From Telluribacter humicola (lineage in GTDB: Bacteria > Bacteroidota > Bacteroidia > Cytophagales > Spirosomataceae): 64,000 bases of DNA. A program made the position numbers and the translations under genes. The DNA lies in NCBI RefSeq assembly GCF_017355935.1, contig NZ_JAFIQT010000007.1, forward strand, positions 186,001 to 250,000, written 5' to 3'. Below are positions 1 to 6,728 of this stretch, in pieces; position 1 is the first letter of the stretch; each line of letters opens with the position of its first letter. Below the pieces are notes generated by a model. It worked only from the letters and a program-made list of their open reading frames with translations. It searched no databases and was not told where the DNA came from.

Positions 1-134
1 AGACCGGCAGTAATATAACTAAAGGCAGACGCCGATACTCCACTCTTCCGTACAGCTGACAGAAAGAAGACCAGGGTGACTAGCGTAGTCAACGCAAACA
101 CGACCGGAATAAACAGGGGCAGGTTCTGTAACAT
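1..134 (-). CDS. N-terminal fragment of a hypothetical membrane protein (runs off left edge)
   Basis: An ATG at 134-132 on the minus strand opens a frame that stays open to the window edge, giving 44 residues. It begins MLQNLPLFIPVVFALTTLV and is followed by a charged loop with KSG and the start of a second hydrophobic stretch (residues 38 onward). The first 25 residues form a clear transmembrane segment. It lies just downstream of the MarR gene in the same direction, and a MarR-like half-site (caagtata, about 165-172) sits in the gap between them. It may therefore be a MarR-controlled membrane protein. Too little is present to name a family. Confidence 0.5.
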   Translation of the reverse strand, partial: MLQNLPLFIPVVFALTTLVTLVFFLSAVRKSGVSASAFSYITAG

Positions 135-190
135 AGGGCTAATAGATAAAGTTAAACATGTATATGCAAGTATATAGCTAAAAAAATAGA

Positions 191-661
191 CTACTCTTTT
201 ATATCATCCAGGTTAGACTTGATCGCCTCCGTAATCAGGTCCAGTTGCTGAATGTTGTACTTACCCAATATCCCCTCCACCGTTGTATGCAGCTTCTCCC
301 AGATGGGTGCTATGGTTTCCAGGAGTTCATAGCCTTCCCGGGTTAATGACAGCTCCGAGTGCCGCGGGTCCTTTGCCTTTGTCACCTGCACCCACCCCTT
401 TTCTACCAGCTTTTTCAGGTCCCGGCTCATGGTCGACTGGTCCAGTACCAGCATATTCGCTATGGCCTTCTGATTGACATTCCGTCTCTTCCCGATGATA
501 AAAAGAATAGATACCATACTTCCCTGCAATCCAAACGGCTTGAACTTACTTTCGTAGGCGGCATTCAGCATACGGTGCAGCCTGCGTAGTTTAGCGTTGA
601 TACAATACTGCGGGTTGATCCGGTCAAAGTAGGGTGTCTCTATTTTGTTTGGTGCTTGCAT
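191..661 (-). CDS. MarR-family transcriptional regulator
   Basis: This 156-residue protein has the usual length and layout of MarR dimers. An N-terminal helical dimerisation part is followed by a winged helix-turn-helix at about residues 61-108. The recognition region reads NQKAIANMLVLDQSTMSRDL and the wing contains the typical DPRHSELSLT stretch. MarR proteins bind short inverted repeats and usually repress genes for drug, phenolic or oxidative stress defence. A perfect 11-bp inverted repeat lies in its own promoter (677-704), which fits autoregulation. Related sites occur upstream of the next gene in the same direction and in the promoter region near 2217. The ligand is unknown. No conserved redox cysteine stands out apart from Cys20. 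Confidence 0.9.
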   Translation of the reverse strand: MQAPNKIETPYFDRINPQYCINAKLRRLHRMLNAAYESKFKPFGLQGSMVSILFIIGKRRNVNQKAIANMLVLDQSTMSRDLKKLVEKGWVQVTKAKDPRHSELSLTREGYELLETIAPIWEKLHTTVEGILGKYNIQQLDLITEAIKSNLDDIKE

Positions 662-676
662 AGCACAAAGGAATGC

Positions 677-704
677 CCTTATACTTGCACATACAAGTAT
701 AAGG
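677..704. promoter_or_regulatory. Probable MarR operator (inverted repeat)
   Basis: Two perfect 11-bp arms (ccttatacttg and caagtataagg) are separated by 6 bases, 16 bp upstream of the MarR start codon. The position and symmetry are what MarR dimers recognise. The core TATACTTG is seen again at 2218-2225 and as a half-site near 165-172. Confidence 0.65.
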
Positions 705-875
705 AAGAAAATATTTCATTTACTAGTTAGTGGATCGCAGGATACTGACGACTAACGCATAGAGAGTACTATTACGGAAGCCAGCTCCAATAAATCTATC
801 AAAAATATATCCAGCGGATTAAACCTTAGTCCGGAAATAGTATCTAACCTATGTACACTTAAACTCCTGCTAGCC

Positions 876-1007
876 ATGAACACGATAGCCACCATCCGCC
901 AGTACAGCGTACAAAAGAGCAAGTACGGTAAGAAGGAGAAGATCAATACTGCCGAGCCTTTTGAAGCGCTTACCAGGAAGTACTACTACGTCAAGACTTT
1001 GAGCTAA
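876..1007 (+). CDS. Small hypothetical protein (43 aa)
   Basis: A short ATG frame encodes 43 residues, beginning MNTIATIRQYSVQKSKYGKK, rich in lysine and tyrosine and ending in TLS. The open frame continues upstream without a start codon to a stop at 753-755. The gene may therefore be a piece of a longer ancestral one. In its favour, a strong symmetric terminator hairpin lies 39 bp downstream, between this frame and the convergent oxidoreductase gene. No family was recognised. A competing 64-codon minus-strand frame over the same bases has no support of its own. Confidence 0.35.
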   Translation: MNTIATIRQYSVQKSKYGKKEKINTAEPFEALTRKYYYVKTLS

Positions 1008-1045
1008 TAAAGCTATATATCCCTACTATTCTTAACCTAACCTAC

Positions 1046-1079
1046 CGCAAAGAGGCGCTCCCGGGAGCGCCTCTTTGCG
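1046..1079. terminator. Bidirectional terminator, perfect 34-bp palindrome
   Basis: The 17-bp arm cgcaaagaggcgctccc is followed directly by its exact reverse complement. It lies between the convergent small ORF (plus) and the oxidoreductase (minus), 66 bp past the latter's stop codon. There is no U-tract, but the position suits a shared intrinsic terminator. Confidence 0.7.
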
Positions 1080-1144
1080 AATCAAACTACTCTATATCCG
1101 ATACCTGGATTCATACATCTAAGTGTATAGTTCGCAAACTCTAT

Positions 1145-2095
1145 TTAAGGTACCACTACCATCTTACCGGTCGTGTGCAGGGTATACACCTGCTCTAAGG
1201 CTTCGGGCGCCTCATCCAGGGAGTACGTCTTACTTACGTGTACTTTTAGCTTTCCGGCCTCGGCCAGTTCGCGCAGGGCATAGAGTTGAGTGGCATGGGG
1301 CTCTACAAATACAAATCTGAAATTTATACTTGGGTCCAGGTCCTGCCCCTGGTTCAGAATAGACACCAATGTACCTCCGGGTTTTAGGGCCACCAGGCTT
1401 TGCTGCAGGCTTTCGCCGCTGGTACAGTCAAAAATCAGGTCCACACCCTCCGGATAGATCTTCTTAGCGGCCTCTCCGATGTGCTGATCTTTATAGTCAA
1501 TAGTATGGTCGGCACCGATCTCCCGCATGTAGGCGTGGTTCCTTTCGCTGGCTACTCCTAGTACCTCGGCTCCCCTGGCTTTGGCCAGTTGGATACCAAA
1601 ACTACCTACACCACCGGAGGCACCGATAATCAGTACGCTTTGCCCCGCCTGCAGGTTACCGGCCACGTACAGCGACTGGTAAGCTGTCAGTCCCGCCAGA
1701 GGTATACCGGCCGTTTCTTCCCAACTGAGAGTCCGGGGCCTTAGAGCAAGGTAGCTTTCGGGTATTACGATATACTCCGCAAAAGTACCCCACTTTACTT
1801 CGGGGCGGCGGGCGTAACCATATACCTCATCCCCTACCTCAAAGCGTCTGGCGGCGTGCCCCCGCTCCTCCACGACACCGGCCATATCCCATCCCGGTAT
1901 CACCGGCATCAGATGCGGCATCATATCTTTATAGTACCCTTCCCGGATTACGGTATCTACCGGATTCACCCCGGCGGCTTTTATTTTGACCAGTACCTCT
2001 CCCTCTTTCAGCTCGGGGAGTTCCATAGTACCTACTGTTACCTTATCGCGTCCGCCGAATTCACTATAACTCGCCGCTCTCATTTCTCTTGCCAT
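1145..2095 (-). CDS. NADP-dependent MDR-family oxidoreductase (quinone oxidoreductase-like)
   Basis: This 316-residue protein belongs to the medium-chain dehydrogenase/reductase superfamily. A GroES-like N-terminal domain (about 1-130, with AAGVNPVDT and the PVIPGWDMAGVV block) precedes a Rossmann domain. The nucleotide-binding motif GASGGVGSFG is at 158-167. The catalytic and structural zinc cysteines of alcohol dehydrogenases are absent, which points to the zinc-independent quinone/enone reductase group. Such enzymes reduce quinones or alpha,beta-unsaturated carbonyls with NADPH in the cytoplasm. It is transcribed away from the Crp-type regulator at 2265. A site resembling the MarR operator lies between them, so control by the nearby MarR protein or the Crp protein is plausible. 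An alternative ATG is at codon 5. Confidence 0.88.
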   Translation of the reverse strand: MAREMRAASYSEFGGRDKVTVGTMELPELKEGEVLVKIKAAGVNPVDTVIREGYYKDMMPHLMPVIPGWDMAGVVEERGHAARRFEVGDEVYGYARRPEVKWGTFAEYIVIPESYLALRPRTLSWEETAGIPLAGLTAYQSLYVAGNLQAGQSVLIIGASGGVGSFGIQLAKARGAEVLGVASERNHAYMREIGADHTIDYKDQHIGEAAKKIYPEGVDLIFDCTSGESLQQSLVALKPGGTLVSILNQGQDLDPSINFRFVFVEPHATQLYALRELAEAGKLKVHVSKTYSLDEAPEALEQVYTLHTTGKMVVVP

Positions 2096-2216
2096 AGTCC
2101 TCTTGTTTTTTTGAGTCCTGAAAGCCCAAAAGGTCGTGCCACCACCCCACTACCCCCTATATAATTCTCTGTATAATTATTTTGCCTTTGATGTATATTC
2201 GGGGCATTAAGCAATG

Positions 2217-2230
2217 CTATACTTGTATAG
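2217..2230. promoter_or_regulatory. Possible MarR-like site in divergent promoter region
   Basis: The sequence ctatacttgtatag is a 14-bp near-continuous inverted repeat with arms ctatac and gtatag. It shares TATACTTG with the operator in front of the MarR gene at 677-704. It lies between the oxidoreductase and the Crp regulator, upstream of both starts. Confidence 0.4.
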
Positions 2231-2264
2231 TAAGCTGGTAGCATATGCACCTTTGCCCAACACA

Positions 2265-2864
2265 ATGATAAATAGCCCGGCTATGCAAGCATTACGTACC
2301 TATATCGAACACTACACCTCCTCTCCCCTTTCCGACGCGGACTTTGAACTGATTTCCCGTGCTTTTACACCAAAGAAGCTGCGCAGAAAACAGTACCTGC
2401 TACAGGAAGGTGAGGTGTGTAAGTACTTTGCGTTTGTGCTGAAAGGAGCCCTGCGGCAATATAGCGTTGATGATAAGGGGGTTGAGCATATTGTACACTT
2501 CGCGGTAGAAAACTGGTGGATTGGCGACCGGGAGAGCTTCGTCATGCTTACTCCATCCAGGTACAATATCGATGTACTGGAAGAAGCTGAAATGTTGCTC
2601 ATTACCAATGCCCAGCTGCAGGAGTTGATCAGCACAGTTCCGGCTATTGCCCAAATGGTTCGTGAACTGGATCAGCGTAACTTCATCGCTACCCAAAAAC
2701 GCCTGCACGCCTCCATTGGTTATACCGCCGAGGAGCGCTACGCCGAGTTAAAGCAGGTACATCCTGAGTTTCTGCAGCGTTTTCCGCAACATATGCTCGC
2801 TTCGTACTTAGGTATTTCGCCCGAGACCCTGAGCCGGGTGCGCCATAAGTCCCTCCGACAATAG
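2265..2864 (+). CDS. Crp/Fnr-family transcriptional regulator
   Basis: The protein has 199 residues when started at the ATG at 2265. An upstream ATG at 2214 would add 17 residues but would overlap the putative operator, so 2265 is preferred. An ATG at 2283 is also possible. A cyclic-nucleotide-binding-like beta-barrel (about residues 20-115, with LLQEGEVCKYFAFVLKGALR) is followed by a C-terminal helix-turn-helix ending LASYLGISPETLSRVRHK. This architecture is very common in Bacteroidota, where the effector is usually unknown. The cysteines for an Fnr iron-sulfur cluster are missing. It sits just upstream of the pirin gene and divergent from the oxidoreductase, and probably controls one or both. 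Confidence 0.88.
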   Translation: MINSPAMQALRTYIEHYTSSPLSDADFELISRAFTPKKLRRKQYLLQEGEVCKYFAFVLKGALRQYSVDDKGVEHIVHFAVENWWIGDRESFVMLTPSRYNIDVLEEAEMLLITNAQLQELISTVPAIAQMVRELDQRNFIATQKRLHASIGYTAEERYAELKQVHPEFLQRFPQHMLASYLGISPETLSRVRHKSLRQ

Positions 2865-2999
2865 CTGTTCATGTACCTTTTCTATTGACATTTGTCAAGA
2901 AGTTTTTCCGTCACAGGTCAACGGAAAACAGCCCTCATCCATGCGAACTTTGTATTGTCAAAACGATGTAGAACTATTCATCCTAAACGCAATACAACC

Positions 3000-3905
3000 A
3001 TGGAAAAGTCAATCGCAGCCAGTTATAGCGGCAAAAATTCAAGAGTAGGCGAACTGCTGGTCAACCGCTTACTTCCCAATCGGTACGTAGATGCCGTAGG
3101 TCCCTTTGTATTTCTGGATCACCTGTACCCTTCCGAACAGAAACCTCAGACACCGCAGGCGCCATCGGGCGAATTTGCCCATCCGCACCGCGGTATTACC
3201 ACCTTTACTTACCTGTTTAGCGGCTCTATGGAGCACTATGACAGCAGTGGTCATCACGGCATCGTAGAAGGGGGTGGAGCGCAATGGATGAAAGCCGGAA
3301 ACGGAGTAATACACGATGAAAACCCTAGTCCTGAATTTCAGAAACAGGGGGGCGTCCTACATGCTCTGCAATTCTGGATCAACTTGCCAGCCAAAAACAA
3401 AGCCGAAGCGCCTGATTACCTGGCCCTGCAGCCTACCGATATACCTGAACTCCTGCTGCCCGACGAGGCGGGTGTACTCAGGGTGGTCATTGGTACCTAT
3501 GGCGACGTGACTTCACCCGTCATAACGTACAGCCGGCAGTTTATCTACCATGTACGGCTCAATGCCAAGTCTACCTACACGCTGGATACCAAAGCAGGAC
3601 TGGAATACGCTATTTTTATTCCTAATGAGGAGGTAGTAGTCAATGGTAGTAAGCACGGCAAGAGCGAACTAGTTGTCTTTGGGGAAGAGGAAGGTACCAT
3701 TACGCTGAGCAATACGACCATTTCACCCACTGATGTAATCGTCTTTGGCGGGGAGCCTTATACCGAGCCTATCGTAGCGCAAGGACCATTTGTGATGAAC
3801 AACTTACAGGAAATAGCCCAGGCCTACCAGGACTTTTTCAACGGCAAGTACGGTCGGATCGAGTACAAAGAACTACCATCATCGAGTAGTGTAGCTGCAC
3901 GCTGA
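3000..3905 (+). CDS. Pirin family protein
   Basis: The protein has 301 residues from the ATG at 3000 (MEKSIAASYSGKN). The frame is open further upstream but that part does not look like pirin. The bicupin fold is marked by the iron-binding block in the N-terminal cupin: HPHRGITTFTYLFSGSMEH, then GNGVIHDENP, which supply the three histidines and one glutamate. Pirins are cytoplasmic Fe(II) proteins. Several bacterial ones are quercetin 2,3-dioxygenase-like, and others modulate metabolic enzymes. The C-terminal cupin ends with a typical GEPYTEPIVAQGPFVMN segment. It follows the Crp regulator by 135 bp and is closed by a strong hairpin. Regulation by that Crp protein is an inference. Confidence 0.93.
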   Translation: MEKSIAASYSGKNSRVGELLVNRLLPNRYVDAVGPFVFLDHLYPSEQKPQTPQAPSGEFAHPHRGITTFTYLFSGSMEHYDSSGHHGIVEGGGAQWMKAGNGVIHDENPSPEFQKQGGVLHALQFWINLPAKNKAEAPDYLALQPTDIPELLLPDEAGVLRVVIGTYGDVTSPVITYSRQFIYHVRLNAKSTYTLDTKAGLEYAIFIPNEEVVVNGSKHGKSELVVFGEEEGTITLSNTTISPTDVIVFGGEPYTEPIVAQGPFVMNNLQEIAQAYQDFFNGKYGRIEYKELPSSSSVAAR

Positions 3906-3911
3906 TGGCAG

Positions 3912-3952
3912 CCAGAACTAGCCTTACTGATGGTTTGTAAGGCTAGTTCTGG
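3912..3952 (+). terminator. Intrinsic terminator hairpin after pirin gene
   Basis: A perfect 16-bp stem (ccagaactagccttac and its complement) with a 9-base loop starts 7 bp after the pirin stop codon. There is no long U-tract, but it is the strongest hairpin in the neighbourhood. Confidence 0.75.
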
Positions 3953-4011
3953 ATCATGAATAGCAAGGTGAATCTTAACAAATAATCAACTCCCATTACC
4001 ACATAATTATC

Positions 4012-4608
4012 ATGAAAATAGGTATCATTGGTACTGGCGGCATTGGCCAGGCCTTCGCCAGTCACGTAGCCAGGGCAGGTTACGAAGTACTCATCAGCAA
4101 CAGCCGTGGCCCCGAATCATTGCAGGCTGTGGCCCAACAACTAGGTGGCAACACCCGTGCCGTTACGACGGCGGAAGCCGCCGGAGCCGACGTCCTGTTT
4201 TTGTCGGTCCCCTGGAACAAGTTAGCCGAGGTCGCAGGTACTTTGCCCTCCCTGGCAGGTCGTGTTGTCATCGACCCAACCAACGCTATCCTGCCCGGCT
4301 TCAAGCCCGCCGACCTTGGCGGCAAAACCTCCAGTGAGGTAGTCGCGGAACTACTGCCGGGTGCCAAACTGGTCAAGGCATTTAATACCCTGCCCGTAGC
4401 CATTTTACAGGCCGATCCGCGTGAAGTTGGCGGTAGTCGGGTTATTTTTTATTCAGGTAATGACAGCGAAGCTAAGCATACCTTACAAGAGCTACTTACC
4501 AAAACAGGCTTCGCCGGCATTGATCTGGGTAATCTGGCCTCCGGAGGAAAAATGCAAACTTTTCCCGGTGGACCACTCGCCACTCTAAATCTTATAAAAA
4601 AGAACTAA
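4012..4608 (+). CDS. NADPH-dependent F420-reductase-like oxidoreductase
   Basis: This 198-residue protein is of the COG2085 type. A Rossmann nucleotide-binding N-terminus (MKIGIIGTGGIGQAFASHVA) is followed by the SNSRGPESL segment that favours NADP(H), and by the LFLSVPW and GAKLVKAFNTLP blocks typical of the family. Characterised relatives transfer hydride between NADP and coenzyme F420. Bacteroidota generally lack F420, so the real substrate here is open. It forms an operon with the next gene, whose start lies 1 bp after its stop. Confidence 0.85.
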   Translation: MKIGIIGTGGIGQAFASHVARAGYEVLISNSRGPESLQAVAQQLGGNTRAVTTAEAAGADVLFLSVPWNKLAEVAGTLPSLAGRVVIDPTNAILPGFKPADLGGKTSSEVVAELLPGAKLVKAFNTLPVAILQADPREVGGSRVIFYSGNDSEAKHTLQELLTKTGFAGIDLGNLASGGKMQTFPGGPLATLNLIKKN

Positions 4609-4609
4609 C

Positions 4610-4918
4610 ATGGAAGAAGTACAACTCATCCTAACGGGAAAGCGTCGCGGCTCATTTGTCATCCAGGATGGCGAAGAACTACTAGGCGAAATGGTACTAG
4701 GTATATCATCAAGGTACCTGACGGTATACCATACCGAAATCTCCCCCAAAGCAGAAGGCAAAGGACTAGCCCACCAACTACTGACCACTATGGTAGCGTA
4801 CGCCCGTGAGCACTCGCTGAAAGTCATCCCTATGTGTCCGTACGTACATGCCCAGTTCAAGCGGCATCCCGAGCTGTATGATGATGTGTGGGAAAGGGCG
4901 AATCAACTACCTGGGTGA
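4610..4918 (+). CDS. Small GNAT-like N-acetyltransferase (COG2388/YjdJ type)
   Basis: This 102-residue protein consists only of the core of the GNAT fold. It has the beta-strand HTEISPKAEGKGLAHQLL, in which AEGKGLAHQL is the acetyl-CoA pyrophosphate loop, followed by ARE(H)SLKVIPMCPYVHAQFKRHPEL, the signature end of this small family. Related proteins have no firmly known substrate and some may act on small molecules. Its start lies 1 bp after the stop of the F420-reductase-like gene, so the two are co-translated. A hairpin overlapping the stop ends the unit. Confidence 0.88.
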   Translation: MEEVQLILTGKRRGSFVIQDGEELLGEMVLGISSRYLTVYHTEISPKAEGKGLAHQLLTTMVAYAREHSLKVIPMCPYVHAQFKRHPELYDDVWERANQLPG

Positions 4919-4931
4919 GGGTAGTTGATTC
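4900..4931 (+). terminator. Intrinsic terminator hairpin
   Basis: An 11-bp stem (gaatcaactac / gtagttgattc) with a 10-base loop overlaps the stop codon of the GNAT-like gene and is followed by an AT-rich tail. Confidence 0.65.
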
Positions 4932-4974
4932 ATTATCCAGGTATACAATTAGTAAGGTATTCTGTTTTGCCTAG

Positions 4975-4998
4975 AACAAAAGACGTTTTGGCTAAATC
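4975..4998 (+). repeat. 24-bp dispersed repeat, copy 1
   Basis: The core gttttggctaaatc, preceded by aacaaaagac, matches 57490-57513 at 23 of 24 positions. The other copy lies in the promoter region of the SDR gene, so this may be a shared regulatory site or a relic. Confidence 0.5.
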
Positions 4999-5044
4999 CG
5001 GCTTTCTGCTACTTCCGACCTTAGTCCTGTTAAAACGACCCTCA

Positions 5045-5070
5045 TACGATATAGTAAGGACTATATCGTA
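5045..5070. repeat. Perfect inverted repeat
   Basis: Arms of 11 bp (tacgatatagt / actatatcgta) enclose a 4-base loop aagg in an otherwise empty region. It could be a terminator without U-tract or an operator. Confidence 0.5.
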
Positions 5071-5285
5071 GATTCAGTGCCACTGACTTAGGGACAACAT
5101 GCCAGGCTGAACTGTTTGAAATAAATAACTATTATCGGAGGTAGGATCCATAAGAGGGATTGTGGAATAGTAGTATTAACTAAAATAAGGACAAGAGACC
5201 TTTACTTTATGCAAGATGCAAGGACACCAATACAGCAAGCTCATTTGTTTTTTACCTGCGACTGGCCTACATTTCGTCTATTCAT

Positions 5286-5408
5286 ATGCCAAATCGAGAA
5301 AACGCCCTTGTAGATGATACCAAAATTAGCGGTTATCTGCCTGTATGGATATTGACCCCTACTTCGACAGAACCGAAATTGATAACCGCTTATCCATTAC
5401 CGTTATGA
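5286..5408 (+). pseudogene. DUF6883 gene relic with internal deletion
   Basis: The 40-codon frame starts MPNRENALVDDTKISGYL, which matches the beginning of DUF6883 proteins (typically LPNAENA..D..KL..YL). It ends WILTPTSTEPKLITAYPLPL, which matches their C-terminal strand (WI.R.GED.P.L.T.Y). The roughly 70-80 residues normally between them are missing, without loss of frame. Its stop overlaps the start codon of the following DUF4926 gene (ATGA), and this pairing of DUF6883 with DUF4926 is common in other genomes. It is most simply an internally deleted, inactive partner. The family assignment rests on remembered sequence patterns. Confidence 0.6.
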
Positions 5409-5635
5409 TAAAAGAGTTCGAAAGAGTTATTCTGACAGAGGACATACCCGGTACCGAGTTAAGAAAGGGGGATGTTGGCGTAGTGGTTGAGATATATAAT
5501 GAGGGGGAAGGCTACGAAGTAGAGTTCTTTGCTTTGAATGGCGATACCGTAGCTGTGGAGACGTTAGAGAGCAGGCAAGTGCGCTCGGCGACGAATAGGG
5601 AAATTCTTCATGTTCGGGAGTTAAACGCTACTTAA
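5405..5635 (+). CDS. DUF4926 domain-containing protein
   Basis: The protein has 76 residues from the ATG at 5405 (MIKEFERVILTEDIPGTELR). A longer frame from 5345 exists but the extra N-terminus is out of character, and 5405 overlaps the upstream stop as ATGA. DUF4926 is a small all-beta fold. The block LRKGDVGVVVEIYNEGEGYEVEF, here spread over about residues 17-40, resembles a KOW/SH3-like barrel. It usually accompanies DUF6883 proteins in what are thought to be toxin-antitoxin-like or contact-dependent modules. Here the partner is a deleted relic just upstream, so this protein may be an orphan. Confidence 0.85.
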   Translation: MIKEFERVILTEDIPGTELRKGDVGVVVEIYNEGEGYEVEFFALNGDTVAVETLESRQVRSATNREILHVRELNAT

Positions 5636-5986
5636 TTTCATTAGTTAGGCCCTGACTAAAAGGCAAATCCTGCACCAGTACATGAGTTCTAGTGCAAGTG
5701 TTTTAGAATACATCCGTTTCTGTGCATAGCCTAAACTGGACTTGCCGCTACGGCTAGAAGCTGTACCCAGTTGGGAGTGTTGTACAGATCTTCTTAGATA
5801 AGACTACGAAACCAGATGCGGCAAAACTACGGGTTTATAGAACAAACAGGACGAGATAATGGTAAAGTCACTTCCAATCTAAGTTTCGATAACAAATCGA
5901 CCTGAAATAGTTATGGCCGTGGTAAGCACCTTTGTATCTAATAGTAGTGCAAGAATGGTACTAGTAGTGGACACTTCTAACAAGGC
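5636..5986. other. Intergenic stretch, nothing recognised
   Basis: All six frames are broken by stops. No hairpin with a convincing stem and no repeat was seen. Confidence 0.5.
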
Positions 5987-6721
5987 TTAAGCGCCAAAAT
6001 ACCTGGATATCTTCTCAATCTCCTGCTGAATCTCCTTTTGTTTGTGTTCTCCTGCAAGTAGGAAAGAACTCCTCACCAGGTTAAGGTTATCTTTCTTCGT
6101 GCCTATCTCCTGACTTAGCTGATTAATTTCTGTTTTTAGAGCGGCCAATCGCTGAGTAAGTACCTGTAATTCCTCCGCTTTTTTCTGCAGATCAAGTTCC
6201 TTTTGCTGCAAGTCTGCTTTGTACTGACGCGCATGAGCCGTCTGAAAAGCATTCAGATCACGACCGATAACATTCAGATATTCCTGAGCGGTGGATATGA
6301 GATGGTCTCTGGTTAAACCCGCGTTCTTGAGGATATTGAAAGCAGTTGTATATTTTAACTTTTCGTCTACAATATCATCAATATCTACCTTTGTATCGAC
6401 GAACTCCTTGAAATCGGGACCGTGAAAGGCAGGATTCTCCCTATTCGCTTTGTCGATCAATTGATTGAAATAGGCTACGTGTTCCGCAAATGGCATAGTA
6501 TGGGCCGGCTGAGGAACCTGCTGCTGAGCAGAAGTGGGTGGAGTAGGTAAAGCAGCGGCCTTCCCCGCTTCAATCAAAGGATGGGTGGCATTAACGTCTT
6601 CCTGCGCAGGAGCAGCCGGAGGAGGGGTACTCTTCTGGGGAGTACCCTTCTTTGGGGCCTGTTTGTTTTTATCCTCCTCAAACTCTACAAAAGGAGTTAA
6701 TAACTGCTTCAGGAAACTCAT
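5987..6721 (-). CDS. Coiled-coil protein, last gene of the TerY-P type operon
   Basis: This is a 244-residue soluble protein without signal peptide. Residues 1-75 are a low-complexity Pro/Lys/Thr/Gln tail. About 78-150 form a helical domain (FAEHVAYFNQLIDKANREN). Residues 155-240 form a long coiled coil rich in Glu, Lys, Gln and Leu, and the protein ends SRYFGA. It was not recognised as a named family. It is the fifth gene of a minus-strand operon, 7 bp behind the ASKHA gene. The coiled coil and disordered tail suggest an adaptor, scaffold or phosphorylation target for the kinase and phosphatase encoded upstream. That role is inference from position. Confidence 0.75.
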   Translation of the reverse strand: MSFLKQLLTPFVEFEEDKNKQAPKKGTPQKSTPPPAAPAQEDVNATHPLIEAGKAAALPTPPTSAQQQVPQPAHTMPFAEHVAYFNQLIDKANRENPAFHGPDFKEFVDTKVDIDDIVDEKLKYTTAFNILKNAGLTRDHLISTAQEYLNVIGRDLNAFQTAHARQYKADLQQKELDLQKKAEELQVLTQRLAALKTEINQLSQEIGTKKDNLNLVRSSFLLAGEHKQKEIQQEIEKISRYFGA

Positions 6722-6728
6722 AGGCTAT

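Larger units (their letters stand above)
4932..5285. other. Intergenic stretch with hairpin and one copy of a 24-bp repeat
   Basis: No gene is visible here. It holds a 24-bp element at 4975-4998 that recurs with one mismatch at 57490-57513. It also holds a perfect 11-bp stem with a 4-base loop at 5045-5070 (tacgatatagt / actatatcgta). Confidence 0.5.

Noticed and set aside
752-946. 64-codon minus-strand frame in front of the marR gene
   Set aside because: It overlaps the plus-strand small ORF, has no recognisable domain, and the terminator downstream supports the plus strand better.
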